Below the pieces are notes generated by a model. That model did no database searches. It had not been told where the DNA came from and was given only the letters and a program-made list of their open reading frames with translations. A stretch of 64,000 nt of DNA from Flaccisagitta enflata (taxonomy: Eukaryota > Chaetognatha > Sagittoidea > Aphragmophora). Within the stretch, counting starts at the first letter, position 1. Each line of letters begins with the position of its first letter. The DNA lies in NCBI GenBank assembly GCA_965153355.1, contig OZ231126.1:66526001-66590000 (forward strand), in the 5' to 3' direction. The translations under genes were made by a program, and so were the position numbers. Below are positions 62,120-64,000 of the stretch, one piece after another.

Positions 62120-62535
62120 GCGTTACTTGCGAAAAAAAAACAACAACACAGAAAGACAGACCGTCAGATAAATTTCTGATATATATAGTCTCTCTTTATA
62201 TATAGCCAGACATGTACAGGCACTTAAGGGATAGAAATGTAACAAACATTTTCTCCGATCTGTAATTGATTGAACATTGTCGGAATGACCCACCAAATGT
62301 CATATTATCACTGTAATCACATTCATATTCATTTCTCTCGTTGTGGGTACATGGTCAATGAATTTTTAGAAAATTTAAAAACAATAAAATCTTTTTTTCT
62401 ATTCTGGGATGGAGACCAGGACCAGGACCAGGAATGGAATGGAAAGAATCATCATGAATTGTAAACAACAGTAATAAACCTCCTCGATCCTCGACCCTCG
62501 TTACCGAGGCCCTCTAGTAGAAATGATAAAAAAAA
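62120..62535. other. No gene seen
   Basis: AT-rich mixed sequence with a short GACCAGGACCAGGACCAG run (62413-62431). Confidence 0.5.
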
Positions 62536-62818
62536 CAAGCCCGGCCGGGCTGTGTCTCAGCGTGTATTGATCATGTGATATATGTATGGAGAGACAGATG
62601 GACGAACAGACATGTGTAGAGACTCTCAAAACATGTTGGTTGATCATTTGTTTCAGTGTAGGATCTCACCGTGGCCAAAAACAGCCGAGAAACGCGGTTT
62701 TTGCACAGGCGTAACGGACCGACCGGTGGACGGACGGACGGACAGATGGACCGTCGAACGGACCGACAGACGGACGGACAGACCCTCTTATAGAGATTCG
62801 TTAAAAAAAAAAAACTAA
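62536..62818 (-). mobile_element. Helitron-like element with perfect terminal hairpin
   Basis: Plus strand: AACAAGCCCGGCCGGGCTGT (stem GCCCGG/CCGGGC), ..., GGCGTAACGGACCGACC, ACGG/GACAG run, CCCTCTTATAGAGATTCGTT then an A run. Confidence 0.6.
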
Positions 62819-62869
62819 AAAACAAAAGACGGTCGACCGCCTATACTCCCCTCACCTTTTCCCTCTTCC

Positions 62870-62960
62870 CCATTCACCCTCCATCTCCTCCTCCTCACTT
62901 CCTCTTCCTCCTCCTCCTCTTCCTCTTCATCATCATCATCATCCTCGTCTTTCTACCTCT
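62870..62960. repeat. (CTC)n / (CAT)n pyrimidine-rich stretch
   Basis: TCCTCCTCCTC then CATCATCATCATCATCCTC; no supported frame. Confidence 0.8.
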
Positions 62961-63079
62961 TCTCCTGTCTGCTGCTTCTTCTTTTATGAGATAGTGTTGC
63001 ACCATTAATTTTGATGATATATGCGCGATATTTTTTTTTACTTGTGTGTGTGTGTGTTTGTCTCTGTGTGCGTGCCTTT

Positions 63080-63181
<102 letters not shown>

Positions 63182-63289
63182 AAGTGTCCCAATATCTCTT
63201 TCTTCTTCCCATTTCTGATTTATTATCACGGGTATATTGGCGCATAAACCTGTAGAAATCACGCATTGTCTCGATTCTTCCTCTTCGAA

Positions 63290-63606
<317 letters not shown>

Positions 63607-63756
63607 CATGAACATGTAAGCAATTGATAAAACTCAACGGACGAAAAAAAATTAAAGAAAGTTAAGAAATTAAAAAAGAAAAGATGTAAAAGAAAAAAAT
63701 AGAAAGAGGAAAAATGAAATGGAGAGAGAAAGAATGTAATGAAGATTAATAAAAGC

Positions 63757-63803
63757 TACTGCCCAACCGTCCGCGACTGTCCTGTCGTGTGTCCGGCCTT
63801 GTT
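63757..63803 (+). mobile_element. Helitron-like 3' end
   Basis: TGCCCAACCGTCCGCGACTG, then GTCGTGTGTCCGGCCTTGTT, resembles the 3' arm and 3' terminal end of the family; no 5' part adjoins it. Confidence 0.45.
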
Positions 63804-64000
63804 CTTCCTCCTCTTCTATTTTTACTCCTCCCCCTCCCTCTCCATCGATTTTGATTCATTTTCATCTATCTCGTCTTCACCCCCCCATCTTCCTCTTCTC
63901 CCCCTCTTCCTCTTCTTTTCCTTCTTTTTGTCCTTCTTTGTTTTCTTGAGTCTTGTTTCTTTATCTCCCCCTACCCCCCTATCCCCATCTCTTCTCCATC
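63804..64000. other. Pyrimidine-rich end, no gene seen
   Basis: CTCCTCTTC-rich sequence with no frame or repeat terminus recognised. Confidence 0.5.

Overview
This looks like a 64 kb piece of metazoan nuclear DNA, most likely from a marine invertebrate, possibly a mollusc or another lophotrochozoan (low confidence). Support: GT-AG style splice sites, an RRKQ-type zinc-finger first exon, and dense Tc1/mariner-like, hAT-like and Helitron-like non-autonomous elements carrying GTCY/ACGG microsatellites, a combination familiar from bivalve and other invertebrate genomes. No bacterial gene, operon, CRISPR array, rRNA or tRNA was recognised. Most long open frames here are translations of (CT)n, (CAA)n, (CA)n, (TA)n or minisatellite DNA and are not proteins.

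The main structural fact is that the window holds two copies of one locus. Copy A covers about 2.44-22.27 kb and copy B is 28,965-47,264. Copy B lies exactly between two 10-base N gaps, and its similarity to A runs to the edge of both gaps. The simplest reading is that B is the other haplotype (an uncollapsed allele) scaffolded in series; a real tandem duplication is the alternative. Comparing A with B gives empty sites for several mobile elements: a 5.6 kb TIR element and a 601 bp palindromic MITE only in A, and two Helitron-like insertions and a 3.2 kb block only in B.

Layout: 0-2.4 kb repeats and Helitron-like elements; 2.4-8 kb shared flank with nested elements; 8.2-9.4 kb two candidate exons, one encoding MPRRKQDDPRRCD with a splice donor, the NuRD-recruiting N-terminus seen in Teashirt/SALL/BCL11/FOG-type zinc-finger proteins; 11.2-11.7 kb a candidate two-exon antisense gene; 12.9-18.5 kb the A-specific TIR element full of nested foldback elements; 20.6-22.3 kb a polyalanine exon candidate and a 57-bp minisatellite; 22.4-28.9 kb tandem repeats and a split foldback element; 29-47.3 kb copy B; 47.3-47.5 kb an acidic minus-strand exon cut by the gap; 47.5-64 kb repeats with a clean 2.2 kb hAT-like element, several Helitron-like elements and one candidate ORF at 57.5 kb.

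Two non-autonomous families dominate. One is Helentron/HINE-like: a 5' hairpin followed by a CTCTATAAGAG palindrome, a GTCY microsatellite, a 3' copy of the hairpin arm, and a terminal 3' hairpin ending in CCTTG or CACTTG. The other is a foldback family whose ends are palindromic (GGGCAGCGGCCCCAAAGGGG) and whose interiors are inverted arrays of about 20-bp minisatellites. All calls are from reading alone; no search, alignment program or RNA data was available.
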